Shown here in pieces: positions 31,523 to 38,677 of a DNA stretch of 64,000 nt. The stretch covers positions 124,001 through 188,000 of the forward strand of contig NZ_JACYVI010000003.1 of the NCBI RefSeq assembly GCF_014842265.1, written 5' to 3'. This DNA is from Pseudomonas sp. CFBP 13711 (GTDB taxonomy: Bacteria; Pseudomonadota; Gammaproteobacteria; Pseudomonadales; Pseudomonadaceae). How positions within the stretch are numbered: position 1 is the first letter of the stretch; each line of letters begins with the position of its first letter. The position numbers and the translations under genes were made by a program. The notes below the pieces were generated by a model. It worked only from the letters and a program-made list of their open reading frames with translations. It ran no database searches and was not told where the DNA came from.

Positions 31523-32979
31523 CGAAGCAACTCGTCGGCGGTCGGTTGTCCGGCCACCCACTCGTCACCGAACAGCTCGGGGTCGGCGTAGTTGCGCATC
31601 GCTTCGAAGTGCAGCTCGACGTCCTCGACGAACAGCTGGCCGATCAGCGCTTGGGCCAGCCGCTTGGCGCCTTCGCTGATGGCCGGGATGTCGCCGGACA
31701 CCGCGCCGAAGCTCAACGCTGCCGGGTAACTGAAGCAGTGAATATGGTCCAGACCGGGACAGGCGCCGGGGGTCTTTTCCTGAAACTCGAAGCACGTGCC
31801 CAGATCGGGCAGCTCCGCCAGCTCGGCGTCGCTCTCCCCTGCGGGCGGCTGAAAGCGGTCGCGCCAGACACGGACGTGGGAGGCAAAGGGTGCGAATTCC
31901 GGGCGCTGCTGAAAGTGGGTGCGGAAACCGGTGGCGAACACCACAAAGTCGGCCTCGATGCGCGCTGTCGGGGTGTTAAGCCACACGCCGCCAGCCGGGT
32001 TCTGCGCGACGGAGGTGACTGGACTGTTGAGCAGAAACCGCGCACGGCCCGAGCCGGAGACGCGCAAGGTGCTCCCGCGGGGCGGCGGCACCTGCTGGGT
32101 GTTGAGGTAATTGCGGATGCGCCACTTCCAGGCATCCGGCAGACGCCAGTAGCCGTGGGTCATGCCGGGGTTGCCAGCGCCTTTGCCTTTGTTGATGCGC
32201 GGCAATTCGGCACGGCGGATCAGCAGGTCCACTTTGCTCGCCCCTGATTCCAGGGCGGTGGCGGCACTGTCCATGGCCGATGCACCGCCGCCGATCACGG
32301 CCACGCGCTTGCCCTCGAACCACTCAGGCTGAAGGCCATCAGCCGAATGGGCCCAGAGATGGCGCGCCAGGGTGTGGGCGAAATCAGGGACCCATGGCCC
32401 GCCAAGGCCGTCCCGTCCGGTGGCCAGAACCACGTGACGGGCCCGCAGATGGAGGGTGTGCCCGGCGGTTTCGACGTCCAGCTCGACCAGCCCGTCGGCA
32501 CGGGGCGCCACATGGCTGACCCGGTGTTCGTTGCGTACGTCCAGCGTCAGGACCTTGCGGTACCAGCGCAGGTATTCAGCCCATTGCAGACGCGGAATCT
32601 TGTCCAGCGCCGCCCAGCCTTCGCTGCCGAACTGCGCCTCGTACCACGCGCGGAACGTCAACGCCGGCAGGCCCAGGGCCGGGCCGGTGAGTTGTTTGGG
32701 CGAGCGCAGGGTTTCCATGCGCGCGGTGGTCGCCCACGGACCTTCGAAACCGGCTGGCGCCTGATCGAACACCACTGCCGCCACACCGGCATGTTTCAGC
32801 TCTGCGGCCAGGGCCAGACCGGCCATGCCGCCTCCGATGATCGCCACGTCCAGCACCGGCGCGCCTTCGCTGTAGACGGGTTTGACCCATGGGCTGGCCG
32901 GTAGATCGAGCCAGGTCAGGTCCTGTCGCAGACGGCTTTCCAGTGCGGCAAGACCTGAGGGAATCAGCGTGTCGGACAT
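31519..32979 (-). CDS. FAD-dependent NAD(P)H monooxygenase-like oxidoreductase
   Basis: 486 residues from the ATG at 32979. It has two Rossmann signatures: FAD-binding VAIIGGGMAGLALAAEL near residue 40 and NAD(P)-binding VAVIGGGASAMDSAATALES near residue 225. The ATGF motif of flavoprotein monooxygenases (VVFATGFRTHF) is present too. The overall arrangement resembles flavin-containing monooxygenases that oxidise soft N or S atoms. It is the first gene of the operon with the peptide-type importer, so it probably oxidises the imported compound. An in-frame ATG at 33060 is possible but encodes an unconserved-looking leader. The start is uncertain because the ribosome site is weak at both. Confidence 0.85.
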   Translation of the reverse strand: MSDTLIPSGLAALESRLRQDLTWLDLPASPWVKPVYSEGAPVLDVAIIGGGMAGLALAAELKHAGVAAVVFDQAPAGFEGPWATTARMETLRSPKQLTGPALGLPALTFRAWYEAQFGSEGWAALDKIPRLQWAEYLRWYRKVLTLDVRNEHRVSHVAPRADGLVELDVETAGHTLHLRARHVVLATGRDGLGGPWVPDFAHTLARHLWAHSADGLQPEWFEGKRVAVIGGGASAMDSAATALESGASKVDLLIRRAELPRINKGKGAGNPGMTHGYWRLPDAWKWRIRNYLNTQQVPPPRGSTLRVSGSGRARFLLNSPVTSVAQNPAGGVWLNTPTARIEADFVVFATGFRTHFQQRPEFAPFASHVRVWRDRFQPPAGESDAELAELPDLGTCFEFQEKTPGACPGLDHIHCFSYPAALSFGAVSGDIPAISEGAKRLAQALIGQLFVEDVELHFEAMRNYADPELFGDEWVAGQPTADELLR

Positions 32980-33168
32980 CGGGAGTACTCGGGAGTCGAT
33001 CGGGTGATGCTTGATGTTGAATTCAAGAAACGTTCCAAAACTGTCGAATAATGAATTCATGGATGCTTTGAATGCTTAATCCGAATACTAAAAGCCGCTC
33101 CTTATTCTCGCAACGCGCAAAAAAGCATATCGATATAGCTAAAACGCGGGATGAATGTCAGCTATGCC

Positions 33169-33461
33169 ACCTTCCCGGCTAGAGCCGGTCCCACTAGGGT
33201 TTTGTGTCGCTGCAGATTGATGCGCCGAGCGCGGAATTGTGGGACCGGCTTCAGCCGGGAAGAGGCCAATACATCCGCCGCATCTGTAGCGCCAACAACG
33301 CACCCTTCCCGGCTAAAGCCGTTCCCACTAGGGTTTTGCGTCGCTGCAAATTGATGCGCAGAACGCAAAATTGTAGGACCGGCTTCAGCCGGGAAGAGGC
33401 CAGGAGACCCGACACATTCATAGCGCCAACAACGCACCCTTCCCGGCTAAAGCCAATCCCA
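33169..33461. repeat. REP array: five alternating copies
   Basis: Five REP palindromes in alternating orientation at about 33169-33195, 33239-33267, 33303-33330, 33371-33401 and 33436-33461. The stretch beginning CACTAGGGTTTTG at 33192 repeats from 33326 with a 134-bp period, so the array grew by tandem duplication of a REP pair plus spacer. The whole gap 32980-33518 has no gene; it also holds the promoter of the monooxygenase operon (about 32980-33168). Confidence 0.88.
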
Positions 33462-33518
33462 AAAAAAGCCTTCCAGCCGCCGCACCTGGGGCGCGGCCGA
33501 GATTCCCCTGTGGCTCAT

Positions 33519-34469
33519 CTATTCCGCATAAATGCTCTGCAGCAGCGCATCGTGTGCACTGGCCTCGTGCATGAGCATGTCGGGCAGCAGTTGTCTGGCC
33601 GAGCGGGCGATTTCCTCGATCAGTGCCTGGGCAACATCCGACAGCGGGTGGGCAAACGCGGAAATCAGGCCGAAGAAGAAGGGAATGTTGCAAGCGATGG
33701 GCCGCACCACCACACCCTCCACCGGAACACCCATCGCGGTAAACGGGTCCACCAGCGCGATGCCCAGCCCGGCCCGGGCCATCTGCATGGCGATCAGCGA
33801 GGTATTGGTGTCGAGCATGCGCGGCGTTCCACCTCCTGCATCGGCAAAGGCCCTGTCGATGCGTCGGCGAAAGCGGTAGGGGTTGGCCATAGTCACCAGC
33901 GTTTGCTGAGACAGCAGCTCCATCGACAACACGTCATGACGCGCCAGCTCGGAATCCGCCCGAAGCACTGCCACACAGGGCGCTTCGCCGATCCAGTGGA
34001 TGTCCAGGCCGCGATGCTCCAGCGGCAGGCTGACCGCGCCCAGGTCCATGGTCTTGGATAACACCGCCTGAACCACGTTCTCCGGCGACATGCTTTGCAG
34101 TTGTACCTGCTGCGGCCGCAGATGCTCGGGCAAACGCGCCAGCGCAGCGGGCAGCAGCCCCGCCGCCAGCGCTGAAATCGCCACCAGTTTGATCTGATGG
34201 TTTTCCTCCTGGGCGATATGCGCCGCGCGCTGGCGAATGTTGCGGATGCCCAGCAGCGCGCTCTCCACCTCGCCGTACATCATGAACGCCTTGTGGGTCG
34301 GCGTGACTTTCGGGCCGCTGCGCTCGAACAACGCGAACCCCAGTTCCTGCTCCAGCTCCTGAATGACCCGCGTGACCGAAGGCTGCGAGCGGCCCAGCAT
34401 CTTGCCAGCGGCGGTGACACTCCCTGCGGACATCACCGCCGCAAATGCTTCCAGTTGACGCAGATCCAT
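33519..34469 (-). CDS. LysR-family regulator upstream of the monooxygenase-ABC operon
   Basis: 316-residue LysR protein. The N-terminal DNA-binding domain is MDLRQLEAFAAVMSAGSVTA, AAGKMLGRSQPSVTRVIQEL and LGFALFERSGPKVTPT; the effector-binding domain starts near residue 93 (IKLVAISALAAGLLPAALAR). It resembles regulators of amino-acid, opine or octopine catabolism (OccR/NocR-like) in its layout. It has the same orientation as the operon downstream, with the REP array between, so it may control that operon, although the spacing of about 540 bp is larger than usual. Confidence 0.92.
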   Translation of the reverse strand: MDLRQLEAFAAVMSAGSVTAAGKMLGRSQPSVTRVIQELEQELGFALFERSGPKVTPTHKAFMMYGEVESALLGIRNIRQRAAHIAQEENHQIKLVAISALAAGLLPAALARLPEHLRPQQVQLQSMSPENVVQAVLSKTMDLGAVSLPLEHRGLDIHWIGEAPCVAVLRADSELARHDVLSMELLSQQTLVTMANPYRFRRRIDRAFADAGGGTPRMLDTNTSLIAMQMARAGLGIALVDPFTAMGVPVEGVVVRPIACNIPFFFGLISAFAHPLSDVAQALIEEIARSARQLLPDMLMHEASAHDALLQSIYAE

Positions 34470-34763
34470 AAACAGAGCCTTACCACGGGGTTAATGAAGA
34501 CAGCGCGCAACCAGCGAGGCAGCGAGTTCGCGAGTGGCCGAAGTCTACACGGTGAGGCGAAAACGGCGCGAGGTCGTCTACCCGACCCTCGGCGCCGGTG
34601 CCCGTCCTTGTACGATCCTGACTCCAGTGATCGTCATTTGAGTACAGATCCCGGCCATTCATCCGCCACGGGTGTCGATCATCGACTGCCCTGCAACTCG
34701 ATGGAATTTTCGCGAACCCCCTCCCTCTGAACCTACATATCAAGAAAAGTCAGCAGGCTACCC

Positions 34764-36119
34764 ATGACCTCTTTACAGCTTCTTTCCGAGCGTTCTGCCA
34801 CGGCGCATTTATCCAGCGGCGCCCACCACTCGCTGTACTCCCGTCTGCTGCGCGGACAGGTGGAAGCCGAGCGGGACAACGCCCGTGAGTTCCTCCAGGA
34901 GCAACTGGAGGTCGCGAAGACGCTGCCGTCCAACCTGCCTGCTGATCTGAATGATCTCTCGGCATGGGTGGCCAATAACAGTCATTCAGTGGCCGAGCAA
35001 TATCGCGTCTATCTGGAGGAACGCCGCGCCGGCGGGCCCCGCAAGTTCTTCACCAATAAAGCCCACGCCCTGTTCTTCCTGCAAAGCGTTGCACCGAGCA
35101 AGCTGGTGGACGGCGCCTGGCTGTACGGCACGGTGAAGCATGCCAATGACTGGCGCTATCACGGCCTGATCCGCACCTACCTCGAAGAGCTGGGCGACGG
35201 TGAGCCTGCACTGAACCACGTGGTGCTGTACCGCAACCTGCTCACCGAACACGACTGCGCACCCATCGCGCAGCTGGACGACTCGTTGTATTTGCAGGGC
35301 GCCATTCAACTGGGTCTCGGCCACTTGAGCGACGAGTTCCTGCCAGAAGTGCTGGGCTACAACCTCGGCTACGAACAACTGCCGCTGCACCTGCTGATCA
35401 CCGCCTTCGAGCTGAGTGAGCTGGGCATCGACCCGTATTACTTCACCCTGCACGTGACCATCGACAACGCCAGCTCGGGCCACGCCCACAAGGCGGTAGA
35501 GGCCGTACTGGATCTGTTGCCGAACGACGACAGCAAGGATGAATTTCTTCAGCGTCTGCGCGCAGGCTACCTGCTCAATGATCTGGGCATTGGTTCGACC
35601 GACATCGTCCGCGCGTTCGATCTGGAAGAAGAAGTGGTCTCGATGCTGGAGACCAAAAGCACCTTCGGCCAGCACATGCATTCGGACTATTGCCGCCTCG
35701 AAGGTCGCACGATCAATGACTGGCTCGCCACTCCTGGCCAGAGCCGTCAGTTGCTGAGTGCGCTGGAAGATCGCGGCTGGATCAAGCGCAATCAAGACCC
35801 GCAGGACAGCCGCTTCTGGCAACTGATCGACGGCCCCGGCGCGGTGATGTTCGGCGTGTTCAGCGGTTATGAAATGCAACTGCTGAAGGACTGGATCGCC
35901 GGTGACTGGCAGGCCTCCGAGCAGAGCAACCCGTTCCGCACTCGCTTTCGTCGCCGCCACGTGGCCGCAAACGACGTCGCACAGCCGCGCAACGCCCCTT
36001 CCCTGCCGCTGGAGAAACTGGTTGAGCTGATCGCTCCCGATTCCCATCCAACGCCGGAAGGTCTGGCAGCCACCCGAATCTATGCCCGCCAGTTGGCGCA
36101 AGGAAGCCTGACACGATGA
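34764..36119 (+). CDS. Haem-oxygenase-like diiron protein (iron-containing redox enzyme family)
   Basis: 451-residue protein of the haem-oxygenase-like diiron oxidase/oxygenase (HDO) superfamily. Candidate metal ligands: a Glu and a His in YLEELGDGEPALNHVVLYRN, then His, Asp and His in YFTLHVTIDNASSGHAHKA. That last motif is characteristic of the iron-containing redox family. Known HDO enzymes perform N-oxygenation, oxidative C-C cleavage or decarboxylation of amino or fatty acids. The C-terminal 130 residues (from about 320) are extra and may recruit a partner or carrier. It is the first gene of three translationally coupled genes; the stop overlaps the methyltransferase ATG (ATGA). Substrate unknown; metal occupancy inferred only from motifs. 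Confidence 0.8.
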   Translation: MTSLQLLSERSATAHLSSGAHHSLYSRLLRGQVEAERDNAREFLQEQLEVAKTLPSNLPADLNDLSAWVANNSHSVAEQYRVYLEERRAGGPRKFFTNKAHALFFLQSVAPSKLVDGAWLYGTVKHANDWRYHGLIRTYLEELGDGEPALNHVVLYRNLLTEHDCAPIAQLDDSLYLQGAIQLGLGHLSDEFLPEVLGYNLGYEQLPLHLLITAFELSELGIDPYYFTLHVTIDNASSGHAHKAVEAVLDLLPNDDSKDEFLQRLRAGYLLNDLGIGSTDIVRAFDLEEEVVSMLETKSTFGQHMHSDYCRLEGRTINDWLATPGQSRQLLSALEDRGWIKRNQDPQDSRFWQLIDGPGAVMFGVFSGYEMQLLKDWIAGDWQASEQSNPFRTRFRRRHVAANDVAQPRNAPSLPLEKLVELIAPDSHPTPEGLAATRIYARQLAQGSLTR

Positions 36120-37102
36120 ACCAGCAGACATTGCTCGAGCCGACATTCGATACCCCGGAAATGACCGACGAAAGCCACGACCTCGCGCTGCTGCAGTTGG
36201 GCCAACGCCTGCAGGCTGATCACTATCGTTTCATGACGGTCACACCGCTGACCCATCAGCGCGTCAACGGACGTGAGCAGAACCGTAAAGCCCGTAGCCT
36301 TCGCGACGTTTTCGGCTGGAGCCGCCCTTTCGAAACCGGCCTGCTGGACGAAGCCGAGCTCGAAACTTTGCTCGCCGCCGGTGTACTGCGTGCCCATGCC
36401 GGCCTGTGGGTCAGCGACGTGCGTTGGTCGAGCCTCGACGATTTGCTGTTCGTCCACTCCGCCTTCCCCACCGTGGCCCACGATTCGGTGTTCTTCGGAC
36501 CCGACACCTATCGCTTCGCCCAGGCCATCGAGGAGCATTTGCGCACCTCGACGCACCCGATCCGCACCGCCGTCGACATCGGCTGCGGCAGTGGCGTCGG
36601 CGCGATTTTGATCGGCCGTGCCCGTCGGGATGCCAGCGTGCTGGCCGTGGACATCAACCCCACTGCGTTGCGCTTTACCGCGGTCAACGCGTCGCTGGCC
36701 AAGGCCGACAACGTGGTCGCCTACCACAGCGACATTCTGGCGGGCACCACGGGCGAGTTTGACTTGATCGTCGCCAACCCTCCTTACATGAAAGACAGTC
36801 AGGAACGCGCCTACCGCCACGGTGGCGATCAGCTGGGTTCGGAGCTTTCGGTGCGCATTCTGGCCCAAGCCATTGAGCGACTGGCCCCGGGCGGCAGCGT
36901 CTTGTTGTACACCGGCGCTCCCTCGGTGGACGGCGTTGACCTCTTCCTTGAGCAGGCGCGCAAGCTTGTCGACCGTCCTGACCTCGCCTGGTCCTATCGC
37001 GAGATGGACCCTGACGTGTTCGGTGAAGAACTGGAAACCGAGACCTATCAGGACGCTGACCGCATTGCCGCCGTGGTGCTGACGGTGACGCGGATCCAGT
37101 GA
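36116..37102 (+). CDS. SAM-dependent methyltransferase with NPPY motif
   Basis: 328-residue class I methyltransferase. SAM-binding motif I is AVDIGCGSGVGAILIGRARR, the acidic ribose-binding residue lies in LAVDINPTALRFTAVNA, and catalytic motif IV is DLIVANPPYMKD. NPPY is typical of N-methyltransferases acting on amide or amino nitrogens (PrmC/HemK-like, RlmG-like). An N-terminal domain of about 150 residues precedes the fold and could bind a substrate protein or carrier. It is coupled on both sides by ATGA/GTGA overlaps to the diiron protein and the small protein. It may methylate the product of the diiron enzyme or, alternatively, a macromolecule. Confidence 0.88.
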   Translation: MNQQTLLEPTFDTPEMTDESHDLALLQLGQRLQADHYRFMTVTPLTHQRVNGREQNRKARSLRDVFGWSRPFETGLLDEAELETLLAAGVLRAHAGLWVSDVRWSSLDDLLFVHSAFPTVAHDSVFFGPDTYRFAQAIEEHLRTSTHPIRTAVDIGCGSGVGAILIGRARRDASVLAVDINPTALRFTAVNASLAKADNVVAYHSDILAGTTGEFDLIVANPPYMKDSQERAYRHGGDQLGSELSVRILAQAIERLAPGGSVLLYTGAPSVDGVDLFLEQARKLVDRPDLAWSYREMDPDVFGEELETETYQDADRIAAVVLTVTRIQ

Positions 37103-37416
37103 TCTATCCGACCACGCCGGATGGCCGCTATTTCGTGGTCAAGGGCCAACTGTGGCGCTGCAGCAACCCCGCCCTTGGCGAAGAAGAGCGGCAGCAGTGG
37201 GTCAACGCGCTGATGAAGGCCCGCCAAGCGGTCAAAGTCGCCAAGCGCGCCGATGATGCAGACGCGCTCAAGGCGGCCCGTGCTTCGGTCAACGCGGCGA
37301 AGATTGCACTGGGTGAGCGCGGTCCGGTGTGGTGGTCGGACGGCGCGGCAGATTTCAATCGCTACAAGGCTGTGAATACGCCCTATCGGAACTGGTTCGA
37401 GTCACTGCAACAGTGA
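37099..37416 (+). CDS. Small conserved protein of the diiron/methyltransferase operon
   Basis: 105 residues, GTG start overlapping the methyltransferase stop (GTGA). Not recognised functionally. It has a Tyr/Trp-containing N-terminus (GRYFVVKGQLWRCSNPALGE), a charged helical middle rich in Ala, Lys and Asp, and an aromatic C-terminus (VWWSDGAADFNRYKAV). No signal peptide or membrane segment. Tight coupling suggests it works with the two enzymes or is co-regulated with them; similar small proteins occur widely in Pseudomonas. Confidence 0.78.
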   Translation: MIYPTTPDGRYFVVKGQLWRCSNPALGEEERQQWVNALMKARQAVKVAKRADDADALKAARASVNAAKIALGERGPVWWSDGAADFNRYKAVNTPYRNWFESLQQ

Positions 37417-37554
37417 GCGGCTGCTGACGCCAGACTTGCAACACATGACCTGACAGCGGCTCGTTATCAAATTCTCTGAACGATTAACGCGTTTATTGCG
37501 TCGGAATAAGTACGGGCACTCAAGCCACGTCAAGGACAGAAGAGGAACTTCACT

Positions 37555-38070
37555 ATGGCAAATCTCATTCAGACTTCCGCACTCGCATTGTTGATGGCCA
37601 TCGGTAGCCAAGGCGCTTTCGCTGCCCAGGACAATGACGACTTCGTTGAAGATGCATCCGCCAAAGGTGTGGCTGAAGTCGAAGCCGGCAAACTCGCGCT
37701 GGAAAAAGGCAGTTCTGCGGATGTAAAAGCGTTCGCGGAAATGATGGTGAAAGACCACACCGCCGCCAACACCAAACTCAAAGGCATCGCTGATACCAAA
37801 AAGCTGGAAGTCTCTGACAACGCCATGCTGATGGACAAAGCGAAAGCGATGATCCTGGAATTGCGCAGCTCGAAGTCGTTCGATCAGGCGTATGCGAACA
37901 ACCAGGTGGTTGCCCACGAACAAACCATTGAGCTGTTCAAGAAAGAAGCCGCTGAAGGTAAGGACGCTGATCTGAAAGCGTTCGCGACGGCGACTCTGCC
38001 TAAGCTGGAAGAGCACCTGACCCACGCCAAGGCCCTGGCCAAAGCACATGGCGGTGACGCTGCCAAATAA
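37555..38070 (+). CDS. DUF4142 periplasmic protein
   Basis: 171 residues with a signal peptide (ALALLMAIGSQGAFA, cut before AQDNDD) followed by a four-helix ferritin-like DUF4142 domain. It has the typical EAGKLALEKGSSADVKAFAE and MVKDHTAANTKL segments and a conserved C-terminal HLTHAKALAK. AGAGGAA precedes the ATG. Members are often induced by stress; the biochemical role is unknown. It is monocistronic, with a terminator downstream. Confidence 0.9.
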   Translation: MANLIQTSALALLMAIGSQGAFAAQDNDDFVEDASAKGVAEVEAGKLALEKGSSADVKAFAEMMVKDHTAANTKLKGIADTKKLEVSDNAMLMDKAKAMILELRSSKSFDQAYANNQVVAHEQTIELFKKEAAEGKDADLKAFATATLPKLEEHLTHAKALAKAHGGDAAK

Positions 38071-38116
38071 TTCGGACGGTGCCTGTTAAGGGCTGATTCG
38101 AACATTTAGTTGAGAG

Positions 38117-38144
38117 AGGCAGGGTTTAAACACCCTGCCTTTTT
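38117..38144 (+). terminator. Rho-independent terminator of the DUF4142 gene
   Basis: 9-bp stem AGGCAGGGT/ACCCTGCCT with a 6-nt loop, followed by T-rich sequence. Confidence 0.9.
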
Positions 38145-38204
38145 CACATGTGCCAGAGTGTCTTCATGGGACATACGCCCGCCCCTTAGTACGTGAGGCC
38201 CGAC

Positions 38205-38447
38205 ATGAGCAATGCAACCCGCAATCAAATGGCTGTTGTCCTCAACCAACTCAACGAACTTCGCGGCAGCGTGAACGAACTGTTCCGCCTTGAGCTGTCC
38301 GAGGTCACCGAGCTGACCGGGCACCAGACGGTGGACGACAAGCAGAGCATCGCCCAGTGCTTCGCCACGCTGGAGGCCTCCATCGTCGACATGGAGCAGA
38401 CCCTGGCGATGCTGGCCGAAGCGACCGAGCAGCGTGGGGCTGTTTGA
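38205..38447 (+). CDS. Small hypothetical protein
   Basis: 80 residues from the ATG at 38205, preceded by GTGAGG at good spacing. Soluble, acidic, mostly helical (QLNELRGSVNELFRLELSEV and later TLEASIVDMEQTLAMLAEAT), possibly a coiled-coil dimer. No known domain recognised. It stands alone between the DUF4142 terminator and a REP pair. Coding is supported by the ribosome site and a heptad-like pattern, not by recognised homology. Confidence 0.6.
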   Translation: MSNATRNQMAVVLNQLNELRGSVNELFRLELSEVTELTGHQTVDDKQSIAQCFATLEASIVDMEQTLAMLAEATEQRGAV

Positions 38448-38486
38448 CCTGCTCCGCTATCGTGATCTTGCAGTGTCTGGGCCGAC

Positions 38487-38561
38487 GCCTTCCCGGCTGA
38501 AGCCAGTCCTACTATGGAAACGCGATCCTTTAGCGGGACCGGCTTTAGCCGGGAAGAGGCC
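38487..38561. repeat. REP pair, outward-facing arrangement
   Basis: REP copy in complement orientation (about 38487-38513) followed by a direct copy (38532-38561) with only an 18-bp spacer. The order is reversed relative to the REPINs at 18327, 24366, 24522 and 41419. It lies between the small protein and ligD. Confidence 0.8.
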
Positions 38562-38677
38562 CGTCCAGGCGCCATCATGTTTGCGGGTGTAGGGAGACGA
38601 TCGCTCCCACTCTGGAACTCCGCCCTCGCCGCGAACTCTGCGTTTAACAGACACATGCCGCAGGGTGAGGGATTTCC

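Noticed and set aside
33162..33461. CRISPR-like alternating repeats and short open frames
   Set aside because: The units are REP palindromes in alternating orientation with partly identical spacers, and there are no cas genes. The frames simply read through the palindromes.
37478..37505. AlgU-type promoter before the DUF4142 gene (GAACGA, 17 bp, TCGGA)
   Set aside because: Spacing is right but only four of six and four of five bases match the GAACTT/TCTGA consensus, which is expected by chance in a region this size.
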